From Epiperipatus broadwayi (taxonomy: Eukaryota > Onychophora > Udeonychophora > Euonychophora > Peripatidae), in NCBI GenBank assembly GCA_028023455.1, contig JAQFVV010000031.1, positions 3,600,001 through 3,664,000 on the forward strand: DNA of 64,000 bases, given 5' to 3'. This document shows, piece after piece, positions 1 to 12,879 of this stretch. Under the pieces are notes generated by a model, which saw only the letters and a program-made list of their open reading frames with translations, ran no database searches and was not told where the DNA came from. A program made the translations under genes and the position numbers. Numbering within the stretch: the stretch's first letter is position 1; every line of letters begins with the position of its first letter.

Positions 1-525
1 TACAGGCAACTGAACAAAAAGGCAGCCTGGAAGTGGGATAGTAAACATGATAAAACTTTCAATAAGATAAAAAACTTTATATCAGAAGCAGCAGTACTGG
101 CACATTTCAACCAGGTAAAGGTGCTAGTACTAACATGTGATGCATCACTAGTTGGAACAGGGGCAGTGTTGTCCCATAGAAATAATGACAGGACCCACAA
201 CCCTATTGCCTTTGCATCGAAGTGCCTCTCAAAGACTAAGAAACACTAAGCTCAAATTGATAGAGAATCCCTGGCTTTGATCAATGACATCAAAAAAAAT
301 CATGACTACATATATGGTAGATCCTTCATACTATCAACAGATTATAGACCCCTTTTGGGAATATTTGCATCTGACAAAGGAATCCCTTATCATGCCTCAC
401 CACAAATGCTGTGGGGGTTCATTTTTTGTCAGGTTATAATTTTTGCACTGCAAAACAGTGAGGGAAAACATATTCCCCATGTAGATGCATTAAGCCAATT
501 GCCTGAAAATGCTGCAAACAATTGA
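1..525 (+). pseudogene. Gypsy pol fragment: RT thumb/connection and RNase H
   Basis: Frame 1 reads from the window edge through a Ty3/Gypsy RNase H region. The pattern TCDASLVGTGAVLSH (about 133-177) carries the first RNase H Asp. PIAFASKCLSKTKK (about 205-243) follows, and the usual KHY-x-QIDRE motif is broken by a stop at 247-249 where Tyr is expected. After the stop the frame continues with DRESLALI, then STDYRPLLGIF (about 334-366) and HVDALSQLP near the end, which matches the usual HxxADALSRLP. The protein belongs to an LTR retrotransposon polyprotein that copies RNA to DNA and degrades the RNA strand. The RT palm lies outside the window. The stop and drift show an inactive copy. It is continuous with the integrase remnant downstream. 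Confidence 0.88.
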
Positions 526-859
526 ACAACATCAAGTCAAATAATTAACATGACTAACTTGGAATCAAGCATATCACTGAAATGTAAGACAGTGGCTGGT
601 ATGGACCACTACTAACCCTTGATTTCAAAAAATACAAAAAATGGATCCAACAGGGTTGGATAAATAAAAAAACCATATAAGTTGCATTCAACTTACTGGC
701 TATATAGGCTGAACCTCTCAACTGAATATGGCTGCATTACCTGGGGATCCAGAGTAGTGATTCCTAAAGCTAGACATTTCCAGTTTGCTCAGTCTGTTAC
801 ATAATGGACATCCAGGGATAGTCCAAATGAAGATGCTAGCAAGATCATACATGTGGTGG

Positions 860-1392
860 GCAACCTTAAATGCTGATATTGAGGACAAAGTTCACCACTG
901 TGGGCAGTGCAAAATGAATCAAAACATGCCAGAAAAATATAAAACAGCCTAGTGGCATAAACCTCAAGGGCCCTGGTCTAGACTCCATGTGGACCATGCA
1001 GGCCCATGTAAAGGCAAACTGCTGTTCATAGTAGTTGATTCATTCTCCAAATGGCTGGAGGTAGTGGAAGTACCATCACTTCACTCCACAGCTACTATTG
1101 AAGCTCTTAGAAGACTATTTGCAACACATGATCTATCTAAGATACTAGTGTCAGATAAGAGCATAGCATTTACAATAAATGCATTCAAAAACTTTTGCAC
1201 TAATAATAACATTGAGCTAGGGTACAGCCTTCCATTTTATCCAGAGAGATTAGTTCAAGAAGCAAAAAAGCTGATAAAAAATGGATACGAAAGCTGGAAT
1301 ACCAGGATTGCCAGAACACTACTAGAACATCACTTTACACCAAGTACAGCAACTTGAAAGAATCCAGCAGAACTGCTATTCAGTAAACCTCT
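860..1392 (+). pseudogene. Gypsy integrase fragment
   Basis: Integrase follows RNase H in the normal Gypsy order. A zinc-binding HHCC remnant is seen as VHHCGQCKMNQ (about 892-924). The catalytic core begins at about 970 with WSRLHVDHAGP (first catalytic Asp), then IVVDSFSKWLEV. The second Asp lies in LVSDKSIAF and a probable Glu in ERLVQEAKK. The core ends with the Gypsy-typical NPAELLFSKPL (1359-1392) after a stop at 1355-1357. Integrase would join the element cDNA to chromosomal DNA. Several stops and frame changes (for example at 525-860) make this a pseudogene. The assignment rests on ordered motifs and position. Confidence 0.87.
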
Positions 1393-1905
1393 GTAAATTA
1401 ACATGTCAGCCCTGAAAACTGATTCCAAATACATTGGAAAAAAACAGCAAGATCAAAGTACAAATGGGCACTCATGTGCTTTTCAGAATGTACTATGGAT
1501 CAACAAAATGGATATCACAGTGGTTACACAACTGAAAGGACTCTATACAATAGTAGTTCAAAAAGCAGATAGTTATTAACATCATTGCCACCTAAACCAA
1601 CTGAGACTGAATCACCCAGAAACAAGTATATCAAGCGAAAAGGATGACCATGAAACCAAATACAGCAACAACCCAGATGAACATCCAGGGACAAGTACAT
1701 CAAGCAAAAAGGATAACCACCAAACCAAAGATAGTGATAACCCAGATGAATATCCAGGGACAAATACATCAAGTGAAAATGATGACCACCAAACTGATGA
1801 TGGCAGCAAACAGCCAGGGATAAGACCATCAAACAAGGTGAACCAGACAAGAACTGCAATAAACATGAGAAGCCAACAAAGCAGACATGTCCAGTCCATC
1901 TCAAT
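1393..1905 (+). pseudogene. C-terminal tail of the Gypsy polyprotein with 23-residue repeats
   Basis: This stretch lies between integrase and the polypurine tract and looks like the low-complexity tail of the polyprotein. On the plus strand it encodes Ser/Thr/Asp/Pro-rich repeats of the type PGTSTSS..D...NPDE. The long minus-strand reading frames here are shadows of the repeats. No chromodomain or envelope-like segment is recognisable. Confidence 0.6.
1622..1819 (+). repeat. 69-bp tandem repeat, nearly three copies
   Basis: Units start at 1622 (acaagtatatcaagcg), 1691 (acaagtacatcaagca) and 1760 (acaaatacatcaagtg). The first two are 69 bp and the third is shortened to about 60 bp. The period is a multiple of three, so the repeat was in frame as a 23-residue peptide repeat in the polyprotein tail. 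Confidence 0.9.
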
Positions 1906-1933
1906 TACTATGTTTTCCAGGACCAAATTTAGT

Positions 1934-1942
1934 AAGGGGGGA
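1934..1942 (+). other. Polypurine tract of the Gypsy element
   Basis: The purine run aaggggggatg lies immediately before the LTR start TGTCATATCTGACC at 1943. This is the expected site for plus-strand priming during reverse transcription. Confidence 0.75.
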
Positions 1943-2690
1943 TGTCATATCTGACCTTGTCATCAGAAGTGGACTAGTCCAGATCCCTTCCTTATCTGAT
2001 AGGATTGAGCACTCATTGCATCTAACCAATGTGTAAACATGTGGGCAATCAATGTATAAATATGGCTGAAGGGTAAAAACGAGTATGGCCAATGTGTAAA
2101 CATGTGTATAAAATCCTACCATTGGTTAGTTGCATAAATCTGACTGCAGCCAGTAAGGTAGGGGATCTGGCAATAAATAGTCAGCCTTTTTGGAGTCAAG
2201 GGATATAGATACATCTATATGGATATACAGAGAGAGAATGTATGTCTAACCTAAATGACAGTCCATGCTCTACAGAGAGAATGTCTGTCTACCTGAATGA
2301 CCAAACATGCTCTCCATTGAAACCACTTCCAACAGTGAAAGTGTTTCTACTACATTCATTACTGATACATCTACACAATGAGGCAAGTCCATAACAGGAC
2401 TGGAAGCTACTACAACTACAGCAGACTCAAGGCAAGCTGTCTAGTACAGCTGGAAGAGTCATTTAACAAACTCTAGGCAAGCTGTCCAGTACACTTGGAA
2501 GAGTTAAGACTAGAACTCGGATGAGACGAGCTAAAATATACAGCTGGAAGTAAGTCCAGTCATTCAACATGACCAGCACAGTATTAACTATGTTTATTTA
2601 CATACAACTGTATTTTAGGAGTGTTCATATTTTTTTTATATTACTGTTGATTTGAGTCTGAACCCTGCAATTCAGCCAAATACAACACAA
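1943..2690 (+). repeat. 3' LTR of the Gypsy element (end approximate)
   Basis: The LTR starts TGTCATATCTGACC, a common Gypsy LTR start, directly after the polypurine tract. It contains a TATA-like tataaaat near 2106. It also contains two internal short duplications: acagagagagaatgt at about 2228 and again near 2271, and ggcaagctgtctagtaca near 2433 repeated near 2474. The 3' boundary is not fixed because the partner LTR lies outside the window. A CA-ending candidate near 2685 was chosen by eye. Confidence 0.65.
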
Positions 2691-5600
2691 AAATAATATA
2701 TTCAGTAGAAAATGCTACAAACAAACTTTAGGTTTGTAATTCTACGGTAATGTTTGTCAAATAAATGTTTTTTCATAAAGCTAAATATTTAATGTATTTC
2801 GAAAACAATGAATTTATGAAAAATTATTTCAGCCAAAAAGTCTTAACTGTTGAATCTGAACACATACACACGATGCTTGTTGGGAAACAGATATTAAAAC
2901 ATTTATTTCATGAAAATTCATGGATAATAGAAAATAGATTTCCGACATAATTACCATATTTTTCTTTATATGAATACTTCGTTCATCATAAAGGACAAAT
3001 ATATTTTTTTTACATGTGACCCACTAAAGATCTTGTAGAAGACTGTGTCACTATGGCCTGAGGTCAAAAAAATTTGCCTATTCCGGTATTAAAAATATCT
3101 AAAAGATTTAAATAATTATTTATTATCACATGCTGTTATATCGAAATTCACTTATAGTGATTGTTTGAATATCTTATTTTTTTATAAAGATCCATCAATA
3201 GCAAATACCAATAAATAAAATATATATTTTTTATCAGTACCTTTTAAAAAAAAAAAGAATATTATAATATATATAAACACCATGATCAAATAGCACAAAT
3301 AGAAATCAAAGTGACTATTATTAAGAAACAGCAAGACAAATAAATCAAAGCTACTTCATAAAAGCAATAAATATATTTCAAAGATCAGTTACAGAATACA
3401 TCTTTATCCTGCCTAGCAAAGACAATTGGTCCTCCAAAACTCATCGTTAATCAAGAATATTGTATGTAGAATAAACATTTATAATAGTTGTCTATAGGGA
3501 GAAAACTGACAGCTTACTCCAGCTAAACATTTACACCATAAGTTGGTAATATTACATTAAAAAATAACTTGTCGAATATATATAAATTCAAAAACTCCTT
3601 AACGTTCGTTATATGCTTGTGTAAGCTTGCTGCGTGTATTATGCATGCATTCACTTAAAATATATATTTATGTATATATGATAATGCAACTTGAATCTAT
3701 ATATAAAAAAACATTTGGCTTAAAGTTGTTATTACCTGTGATCCATTCACCCACCAATCATCATTATTCAGTTTGATTTCCAAGCTCAAATATTTATTTG
3801 ATTTTTTCATGGTCTATTAGTAAACAGAATTTTTATAAAAATGTTTAATATCACTAGAAAAAAATGTGTGTTTTCACTGTCCAAAAAGTACAGCAAAATA
3901 AACGGAGAAAGTTAACTAAACTAGCTGTTACCAATTTTTTTATGTTCTTCAGCCCAATGTTACCCTGAAAAAAAATTCATACTAAAGCTTTATTTTTTAA
4001 AAATTTGTACTATACTATACTACTTACATGAAATTATTAAAATTAAAAAAACAATGTTTAATAACAAATCATTTGATTGACCATAAAGACTTATTATTTA
4101 TCATTAATGTAACAAGAGTCAAATAAACTTACAATATATTACAAAAACTTAATTGCAGTCAACTTTAAAAATTTTTTTTTAGTATATTGAAAAAAGGAAA
4201 AAAAATCTAATGCATTCTGAATTTGCATATTGTAATCAATATTTAAGGCCTTTCTTAAACAAATACAATAGCAGTAGAGGGCTTTTTGGGGGAATGACAC
4301 ATCACTATTTTATCAAATGTGATTTTTTACAATTACTTAGCAATTTGTCAAATATCACAACACATTTTGATGGCAAAGTTATGGACTATTTAAGTAAAAA
4401 TTAAGGCATTAATCTTATTCACTTTATTTGCATTGCATTTTCATTATACACAATTTATTATTAATTGCATAAAAACATCCTCACATTTTTTTCCAAAAAT
4501 GCAATTCAAATTTGATGGACTGCTTCAAATTAGTATTTGTAATTTTAATCTAAAATTAATTGTCTGAAATTTTAGCAATATTTATATTGTACACAATTTA
4601 AAATGTAATATTGATAGTATATGTGACAAAAATTATTTTTAGCTTTATGCTAAATAAAATTTATATTTTTTCTTGGTACTACATTTTTTTTATCTGTGGG
4701 ATAATCTCTCCATTGCTTCAAATATCTGAAAAGAATTACAAATGATTTAAAATTGAGGAAGCAGAGTGTTATTTTTAAATTACATTTAATAATTTTTGAT
4801 ATTAAGTCTAAATCTGAAACCATTTTACCCTTTTTGCTTCCTCCCTTTTTTTACTGAAAATATTTTAAATTATTGATGATAGCAGAATTGATTTGATAGA
4901 AAAAGTTTAATTCGAAATTAATTAATTGAATATTTTGGCTAATATATGTACAGTATGTTTTTGATTTTATGCTAAATGAATTATCTATTTTTACAGTACT
5001 GTGTTGATTTACATTCATGTACTGAATGAACCTTTTTAGTTTTTGCTTTTGTATTCATTAACAAAGAAAATTTTTACTTTGGATATGTCACTAATGAAGT
5101 ACTAATTGTCTCATAAAAATACTGGATGAAAATTAAATAAAATAGTGTCTATTCATTAATCATATTTTAAATTTATAATCAAAATATTGAATGCAGCATT
5201 CTAACATTGTGTTTTACGAATAAAATATGTGTCAAACAATTTCAGCATGAAAGTCACTATTTTGCTTTTGGATGAGATGACTCTAATAACTATTCTATGA
5301 TGTCATCAGCATTTCAAAATGGCTGCCAATTTAAAAAGTGACCACCAAAATTTTTTTTTCTTTTTTTTTACAATCATTATAGTGATTAATCAATTTGTAA
5401 ATCAAAATAGTGAGTACAAATTGATGATGATTGCTATTGTGAATTCTTGCATAAAGGCTAAATGGGGGTAAAAGTGTATAAGAGACACTGAAGCTAGGAA
5501 ATTCATAGATGGACTGGTGATTAGCTGAAGTATTTAATTTTGCATTAAGATTAAGACCACAATGGGCTTAATACCTATAAAAATCTATTTATTTATAGAG

Positions 5601-7751
5601 AAACAACATCTTTACCCTCTAACTAAAGTAAAGCTAGATAACTATTTATTAATCACTATTAGAAGCAGTTACTTTGGCTATGATTCATCTTCCTGAAAGA
5701 AAAATCCCAAATCTTGGCAATCTAAAACAATTTTAAAATTTAATCATCTAGACTTGAATCTCAAGTCATAGAAATGTCAAGTGGGTGTGTTAGCTATGCT
5801 ATGAGCTATTTGCTATTTTTTGATGAACCTTGAGAAATGAAAGGCAAAAATAATTAATTTTGATATCCTTCTATCTTGACTTTTCAAACCAAGAGTTAGT
5901 GAACAGCATGGTTTTAACTCCTAAGATATAAGGTTCCTGATCATGTAATAGGTTTTTCCTATTTAAATGTAATCTAAGAATTCTTTTGCATTTTTTCAGA
6001 CATTTTTTCTGTAAAAAAATCTATTCCACTTTAAAAATATAATACCATTATAATATTGAAATATTTTGAAAATATTTAAGTATTATGATTACTTTTTTTC
6101 ACTTTAAAAAAAAAAGCTACTCTATAATAGCTAAACTAACTTCTCAGTATCTTTAAAGCTTATGAATTAAAAATGGTGCCCTAAAGATTACAAAAATATC
6201 ATAGTATGAGTAAACGTTGAAATTTTTCCTATTATATTATATAGAATTCTATTGTCAATAAATGGCCTATTAACAATCCAAATAGCCCTTCAATACTGGC
6301 TAGAAAATGGGTATTTAATTATTATTAACCTGTACGTAAAGATCTCAGGATATTTTAATAAATTGATAAATATCTATTTGCTAATCGTGAATAAATAAAA
6401 TCCAATCACAGTATAATACAGGACATTTCTAACAAATAAAAGGAAGTATTATACTCTTATGGACACTGAGCCCAGAGTTTACCTTTACTAAAGCATATCA
6501 CATTTTAAATGTATGCTAACTTATTATTTAGTTAAATGTGGTGAGGGAAAGTTAGAGCATTAATTAGAGTTCCAATGTGATAAGTAATTATTAATTTGTG
6601 TTAATGAAAGTAAAATTTTAATTTGTGTTTAAGAAAGTAACTATTTATAAAAACATATATTTATGCCAAATATAAAATCTTTATTAGAATATTCAAACAT
6701 TAACAAATAAATTCTAAATATAATTTATCTTATTCATTTATAATATTAGCAAAGTTTTTTTTTTTTTTTTTAAATAAGAAAAGTATTATTATATATAATG
6801 AAATGGTAAATAATTCAAAGATGTGAAATGACATCAAAGAATATATATATAATAATGCCATTACCTCTGTTGTAAAAATTGAGATCGAGTTTTAATTTTT
6901 TTATATATTGCATTCAATGTAATATAAACGGCTTTAATTTATTTAGCAATTAAATAAAAGGAAGGTATTCAACCAAAGATCATTATAATAATTATGTGGG
7001 TGAATATAAAAGTGAGAAGAATAATAAAAAGTTTTAAAAAGATGCACAAAAAAATTATATATAAAGAGAAAGTATAAAGATTATGAATTGCAATAATCTT
7101 TTTTTTTTTTTGATAAAAAAATTTTGGAAAGACAAATTGATATAAAATGAAACTATATAACATTTTTGAAGGTTTGTTTTATCTTGATTACATAAAATCT
7201 GATTCAGCAAAGAAAAACTGAGACTTCCAACAGGAATGAATATATTTTAAATTTGATGCTTTTATTATTGATAATAGAATTTAGAATTTTTTTAATACTC
7301 TTTTTAGATATTCTACAACATATTATCAAAACTGAGCTTATATGGTTTAGTGAGTAATGAATTAAGAGTCAATGGTTCTTAGATCAAAGCTTATCACTTG
7401 TAGAACTCAAATGTCATATGAACTACCAAGCAACCAAACTTACAATTTATATTATTATATTATCAAAATTGCTAACACAAAATAAAGCAAAATAACTAAA
7501 AATGACATTTATGGCTTAGGTATATAAGAATTTAATGTACAGTGCTGATTATTATTGAATGTAAGATCATACAGGTTCTTATATTTTAAACGTATCCCAG
7601 AATTACTATGTTCTATACTAGTACTTTTCAGTCTCCAAGATAAGCAAAAAAGATTTATGAAAAGTTTATCCTCATGGTTCTTTGTTTGAAGTTTGTTTGC
7701 ACAAATTTATGAAAATAAAGTATTAATTTTTACTTTTTTTCTCAATTACAG
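2691..7751. other. AT-rich DNA without recognisable genes
   Basis: This is long A/T-rich sequence with poly-T runs (for example 5350-5372 and 6756-6771) and no recognised coding motif. The short reading frames near 2765, 4210 and 6969 (minus) have low-complexity or random-looking translations and no splice context that I trust. Confidence 0.6.
7360..7450 (+). repeat. Possible tRNA-derived SINE remnant
   Basis: A box-A-like TGGTTTAGTGAG and a box-B-like ggttcttagatcaaagc are followed by a tail (actcaaatgtcatatgaac...aagcaacc). A very similar tail occurs at 59060-59105. The shared tail suggests an old dispersed SINE family. The tRNA part is heavily mutated. Confidence 0.35.
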
Positions 7752-8086
7752 AAAAAGTAACTGTGAAAACCTATATTTTGACCACAAAAACAAAGTCAAA
7801 GCATGATATGTGTAACAATAATATTGCTGCCATGACTTATGGAGGAAATTTACTTCAGTTGCAAAATAATAATAATGATGATGATGATAATAATTATAAT
7901 AATTACAACACTTTGTTAATGAATCAGATGATAGTGATTCAAGATAGTAGAAATTATATGCAGTTTAGAAAAAATGAAAGACTATTGTATGGATTAAAAA
8001 ATACTCACCAGATCTTCCAATTTCCAAATGGTGATGGTATGGACATTTTTCCATCCTTGTTTTACCCACTTAATAAAAATATCTAA
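7752..8086 (+). CDS. Candidate terminal exon of an unrecognised host gene
   Basis: A long pyrimidine-rich tract ends in a consensus 3' splice site, tttctcaattacag, at 7738-7751. The frame then stays open for about 111 codons to TAA at 8084-8086. The frame is closed upstream at 7724 (TAA), so only a few intronic codons precede the acceptor. The translation starts KVTVKTYIL and has an Asn/Asp-rich stretch (NNNNDDDDNNYNNYN, from aat/gat repeats at about 7866-7907). It ends FPNGDGMDIFPSLFYPLNKNI. Apart from the Asn/Asp run it is not low complexity. No family is recognised. No upstream partner exon could be identified. An alternative is a chance open frame after a chance acceptor in AT-rich intron DNA. 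Confidence 0.35.
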
Positions 8087-8954
8087 ATACCTCTTTATTA
8101 ATTTTATATCAAATTTTTATCTGGGTTGCTTATAAGTCAGTGATATGAATGAAAAATTTGAATCCTAATTAAAACCTTTAAAAAAAAACAAGTTTCATGT
8201 TGTACAGATTCAAACCCAAATTCACACATGATTCAGATGTGCCATGTTTGTATCATAAATCTTTCCCAAGGAAGTGATAAGGTCAGAATAAAGTCGAACT
8301 TTTAGATGTTTGTTTCCTTATTTAACAAAATCTATTATCATTTAATTAAAAAGAAATCTATTTACAATACCATGCTAGTTTACTGAAAATTTCAATAGAA
8401 ATGTATATAATCTGCTGCATCAATCAATGTTAACTGAAAAAAGAATGTAATAAGCAATATTAAGTTATATATGTATGGTTTTAAAATGTATCTGACTTAT
8501 TAATCTCTGATGAGCTCTATTAAAGAATATATTATTAGTAATACATATTCAAAAGCCATTGTAAAATTACATACTGTAGGAAAAATTAATTCTCTAATGA
8601 GCAAATGAATAACTGTAATATGATAAAACTGAAGGATAATTTAAGCTTTCTAATCTAAGTAATATTTTTTCTACATATTCTGCAAGAATACTTAGAAAGA
8701 TTAGATAAATTATACATACTCAATAATCTTCAATTTTGTACAAAAGCATTTATAGCCCTACATTATCACTCAAAAATATAATGTAAAATATATAAATCAT
8801 GAAATAACTAATTAAAATGGTTGGTCACTCAAGAGATCTTGTAACATTTGAGACCCAGAAGTGAATGTTTAGGCTTAAAACCAGGAGCTATTAGCTCTTG
8901 ATTCTATAACTTTTCCACTGCATTAAACAGCACAAAATAAAATTATTTATCAAG
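8087..8954. other. AT-rich DNA, nothing recognised
   Basis: Possible 3' UTR of the candidate exon just upstream, with an A-rich run near 8180-8190. No further coding or RNA motif was seen. Confidence 0.5.
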
Positions 8955-8959
8955 ATATT

Positions 8960-9140
8960 AAGAATACGCATGTATCACATGATCACTATCTCATACTAGC
9001 ACATAATTGTTATTAAACAAGGCAAAACTCTCTCCATACAGTAGTGCCACCCTGTGTCAATCAGAGTAATCAATAGATGCCAGAAGGCTTGTGCATAAAA
9101 TCCCTAGGAGAGAGTTTTGCCTTGTTTAGTAAGCATGTAT
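8960..9140. mobile_element. Small foldback element derived from a PLE pLTR
   Basis: This is the same sequence family as the pLTR units at 12.9-14.05 kb. It shares atcacatgatcac, tactagcacataattgtt, ccatacagtagtgccacc and gatgccagaaggcttgtgcataaaatccct. Here it is reduced to a hairpin with perfect 22-bp arms (9014-9035 and 9107-9128) around a 71-nt loop. The ribozyme segment is absent. It is a short non-autonomous derivative. Confidence 0.75.
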
Positions 9141-10784
9141 ATTATCTATCAAAAAAATTTGAATGCACTCTAATTTATGGTTTTATAATATATATATATT
9201 AATCAAAAAATAATAATAAATTCTTTACAACAATTATATAATCAATAAGAATTTTATACATTAAAAGCCTTTGCCAAATAAACTTTTATAAAAATGATAA
9301 GTGGCTTAATTGAAATTACAGAGGTACAACATGTACTAATGTTTATGCCATACTACAGAATTCTTGAACGATTAAGACAATAAAAATTAATTCAAGTGAA
9401 CGGTAACTACAAGATAGCAAGTGAAAATGTGCCAACTACTATTATAATCAAAAGAAGGTGGTTAAATATTTATTTTCAGATCATATAAGCCATGTTGCTC
9501 CTGGTTATCCTATAGAAAAATATAATCAGTGACTATATTTTAGTAGACTTTTACATTATTTTGTTATTTTGAAAAAGAGCAAGAACAAATAGTGGAAATC
9601 GTGATGATATGAATAAATTGTAGTCTATAGTGAAATTTCAACTTCATTAATTAATAAAATATTTTTGCTTCATTGAACTGTCAAATTCTTTCAGAAATTA
9701 TTGATCTACATAAAGCAGTAGGACACATTTATAATTAACTGTATTTTAATTCATTTGCATTCAAGGATTTCTCAAATTTTTGCTTTACTGCTTCAAAAAG
9801 AAGTTCAGACTAAACATTTTGTACAAATAATGAAAAAATCTTTTCATTTTTTAATTTGAATGTGAAAACGAAAAAACAAGTCAAATTGAGTTATAAAAAT
9901 AGTCTTTATTAAAATCTCATACTTTCACCCTAGCCATGAAAATCTATATTTTTTTATTAATATTTTAAACAACTTTGATTTGAATACTCCTTTTTAGATT
10001 ATCTTCAAAATTTTCATCTGATGCAGTCTTTCCGTTTTATTTGTTGTAACTATTTATTTTAAAATGCGTTCTAAATATAAATTTTATGGGAATAAACAAA
10101 AGTTTCTAACCAGTTCTCTAACATACCTCAATCCTCTTTATAAAATTTTTACTTTTATCCTTCAATTTTAAAGGATTATATGGTGTAATGATTATACCAT
10201 GGCTAAGTTAAAATTCAAAGAAAAGCTTGGACTTTTTTTTTTCAGATACCAAAAGATTTTCAAGCATATTTAGACTTTTTTAAATATGCAGACCATATAC
10301 AATTTAATTATCATTACAATATTAAGTTAATGTGTATCTATATATTCTAGTTGGATGAAAATAAGATAATATAAATTGGTCAGATAAGTAAGTGTTCATG
10401 TAATAACAATAAATCAAAAACACATGAGTAATATGATAATCATTACCACGATTCTTTAAAAAATGAAAGAATAAAGTAAAAATTTACCAGCAGTAGAGTT
10501 ACATGCACAGAGTTCATAATTTTCTTTCTAACTTTTTTCATATTATTCATATCTTAATTTTATATAATGAATTAATGTTTAACAAATATTTTAAACCTAT
10601 TCTTGTTTCTCTTATAAAGAAAATCCCTTTATGTTTTCCTGAAGGTTTATGATGATGATGTTCTAGTGGTATTTTTATATTGGTCTATTTCCATCATATA
10701 ATATGAATATTGAATGTCTTTAGAAATATTTAACTTTTATTTAAATATTCCAAATACATTCAACTGTTAGTAATAGCTCATCAA
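9141..10784. other. AT-rich DNA, nothing recognised
   Basis: No coding motif, tRNA-like promoter or structured repeat was identified. Confidence 0.55.
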
Positions 10785-10953
10785 ACAGATTAGTATAATA
10801 TGCACAACACTTTAAGAGGTATTACTCTCCTCTTCCTCAGGTGTTTGCTGGCTTAATCAGTGATAGTACTAGCATGAGATTCAAACCTGGACCCTTAGAT
10901 TCTTGAGTATTAAATTGTAAGGTAACTCTCTAACCAATTGAGACATCCTGCCA
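10785..10953 (-). repeat. tRNA-derived SINE
   Basis: Read on the minus strand from 10953, the sequence begins GGCAGGATGTCTCAATTGG. It has an RNA polymerase III box A (TGTCTCAATTGG, 10945-10934) and a near-consensus box B (GGTTTGAATCTC, 10887-10876). A non-tRNA body with a small hairpin follows (aagaggagagta... / ...tacctctt, about 10814-10836). It sits just downstream of the PLE coding region and is probably a separate insertion. The exact ends are not fixed. Confidence 0.7.
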
Positions 10954-10987
10954 AAGGCAACAGTCCATAGAAATTTCATATACTTAT

Positions 10988-12835
10988 CTATGAGGTTCCT
11001 CCTGATTTCCTAAGAGCAAAGTTAATTAATGGTTTCCATATAATATGTATATTCACACTGGGTTGGTTTATGGAATATTTTGCCATTGTCATGTGAGCAG
11101 CTTCTTTAAATTTTATTCTTTGTATCTTTTCTTCTCTATTCAATATATTTTCCCAATTGAACGTATGTTCATTGGCACATATGTGGTCTGCTACCTTAGC
11201 CACGTCTGTTTTCCTTCTTCATATCATCAGTTTATGTTCTTACAACTGATTTTCAATGGGACAACTGGTCTCATCAATATATGTTCTTCCACACTTACAT
11301 GGTATTTTGTAGATGCAGTTTTTTCTTTACAGAATTTCAAATTTAGGCTTTGTAGATATTAGAATTCCTTGTAGTGTGGTATGGCTCTGGAAAACTGTTC
11401 CGATATTATACTAATTGCAGATTTTGCTTAATTTGTCTATTTTAGGAATGAATGGGCACACTAAAGTACCAATAATTGCCTTTTCTTTTGATGTTTCTTT
11501 TTGTTAGCTCATGGATAAATATTTTTCATAATAGTTTGTTCTATATAAATCTTTTCTTTTTCCAAATCACTGGTTTCTGAGCAATTTCTTTTAGTCTGTT
11601 CCATAGTGATAGTATAACTCCATTTTTTGTGTTTCTGGTGAGATTGGATGTATAGGCTAGGTATTTTTCTGTATGTGTAGGTTTTCAGTAAACTATAGTT
11701 TTGATTTTTCCATGAGGGAGACATGTTACAAGAACATCCAAGAATGCCAATTTTTGTTCTTGTTCTGATTCTATTTGTAAATATAATTGAGGGGATATGT
11801 TGTTGATGTGTTTCCAGAAAGTTTGTAGCAATGCTTCACCATGTGGCCATACAATAAATTTATCATCCACATACTGAAGCTAAACTTGAGGTGGATATGG
11901 AGTAGATTTTATGGCTAAGGTTTCAAGTTCTTCCATATAAATATTACTAATCAGGGGAGGCAATGGTCAGCCCATAGCCATTCCTTGATTTTGTTGGAAG
12001 AATTCTGTGTTATATTATAGTAGGCTGTATTTATGCAGAATGTTAATAGTAACATTATACTATAAATAGGAAGAGCTGTTCTGGTTTGTAAACTATTATC
12101 ACCATTTAATCTTTTCCTTACAATAGACAAAGCTTCTTCGCATGGTACATTGATGAATAAACTTTCCACATCAAAGCTTACCAGTAAGTCAGTTTTTCAA
12201 CTTTCATGTTCTTGATCCCTGACAAAGGACTGGGTATTGTATGCCAAAGGACTTAGAACTTTGAGAAGAAATCTTGCTAAATTTTGGCAAGGAGAATCTC
12301 TAGAACTAACAATAGGTCTTAATGGAACATGATCCTTATGGATTTTAGGTAGACCATAAAGATGAGAAAATTTTTCTAAAATATGATGCTATTTTACTTT
12401 TTTCTGAATCAGTGAAAGTACCTGTAATTCTTTCTGAGTAATGCTTGTAACTTTGTTTCCATACTCGGTATTGGATTTTTTGCCACTTTTCTATATTGAT
12501 CTGCTGTTAGGGGTTGTTTGTCATAATCAGTTGTATCCATTACAACTGTTGCATTGCCTTTGTCAGAAGGGAAAATAATTATATATTTATCTACTTTGAG
12601 AGATTTAATTCCTTTCCTCTCACTATAGGATATGTTTGACTTCAATTTTTGTTGCTTGTCAAGTGTTCTTTTTATTCTCCCAGATAATTCTGCTGCTTTT
12701 TCTAAAGGCAATTTTTGAGTGACTTCCTCAATGGCTGACATTATATCTAATAAAGGATTTTAGATGGTATTATGGCAAAGTTTAATCCTCTTTCAAGAAC
12801 AGAAATTTCAGTGTCTATTAGAATGTTTAGAACTG
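10988..12835 (-). pseudogene. Penelope-like element ORF: RT plus GIY-YIG endonuclease (PLE-A)
   Basis: On the minus strand the motifs appear in the Penelope order. The N-terminal region ERGLNFAI lies near 12800. IIFPSDKGNATVVMDTTDYD (12600-12530) is a hallmark of PLE RTs. ESLFINVP (about 12168-12140) is the palm segment. The catalytic YVDD is at 11873-11862, followed by WPHG. LAFLDVLV follows, then CGRTYIDET (about 11300-11270) from a GIY-YIG nuclease, and a C-terminal DHICANEHTFNWEN...INQPSVN block. PLEs prime reverse transcription at nicked DNA and the GIY-YIG domain cuts the target. Stops and frameshifts break the frame about six times, so this copy is dead. The ribozyme-bearing pLTR upstream (13093-13035) has the same orientation, as expected for a 5' pLTR. 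No 3' pLTR is visible below 10988. Confidence 0.88.
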
Positions 12836-12879
12836 AGATTTTTAATAGATGATGTTAATAAATTGCTTGATATTAAACC

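Noticed and set aside
1524-2122. Long minus-strand frames rich in Cys, Phe, Leu and Trp
   Set aside because: They are antisense shadows of the Gypsy tail repeats and LTR, with repetitive translation and no domain.
8500-8525. CTGATGAGCTC resembling a hammerhead core
   Set aside because: No GAAA at the right distance and no flanking complementarity.
11045-11362. 105-residue plus-strand frame
   Set aside because: It lies antisense to the PLE-A endonuclease region, which has recognised motifs on the minus strand.
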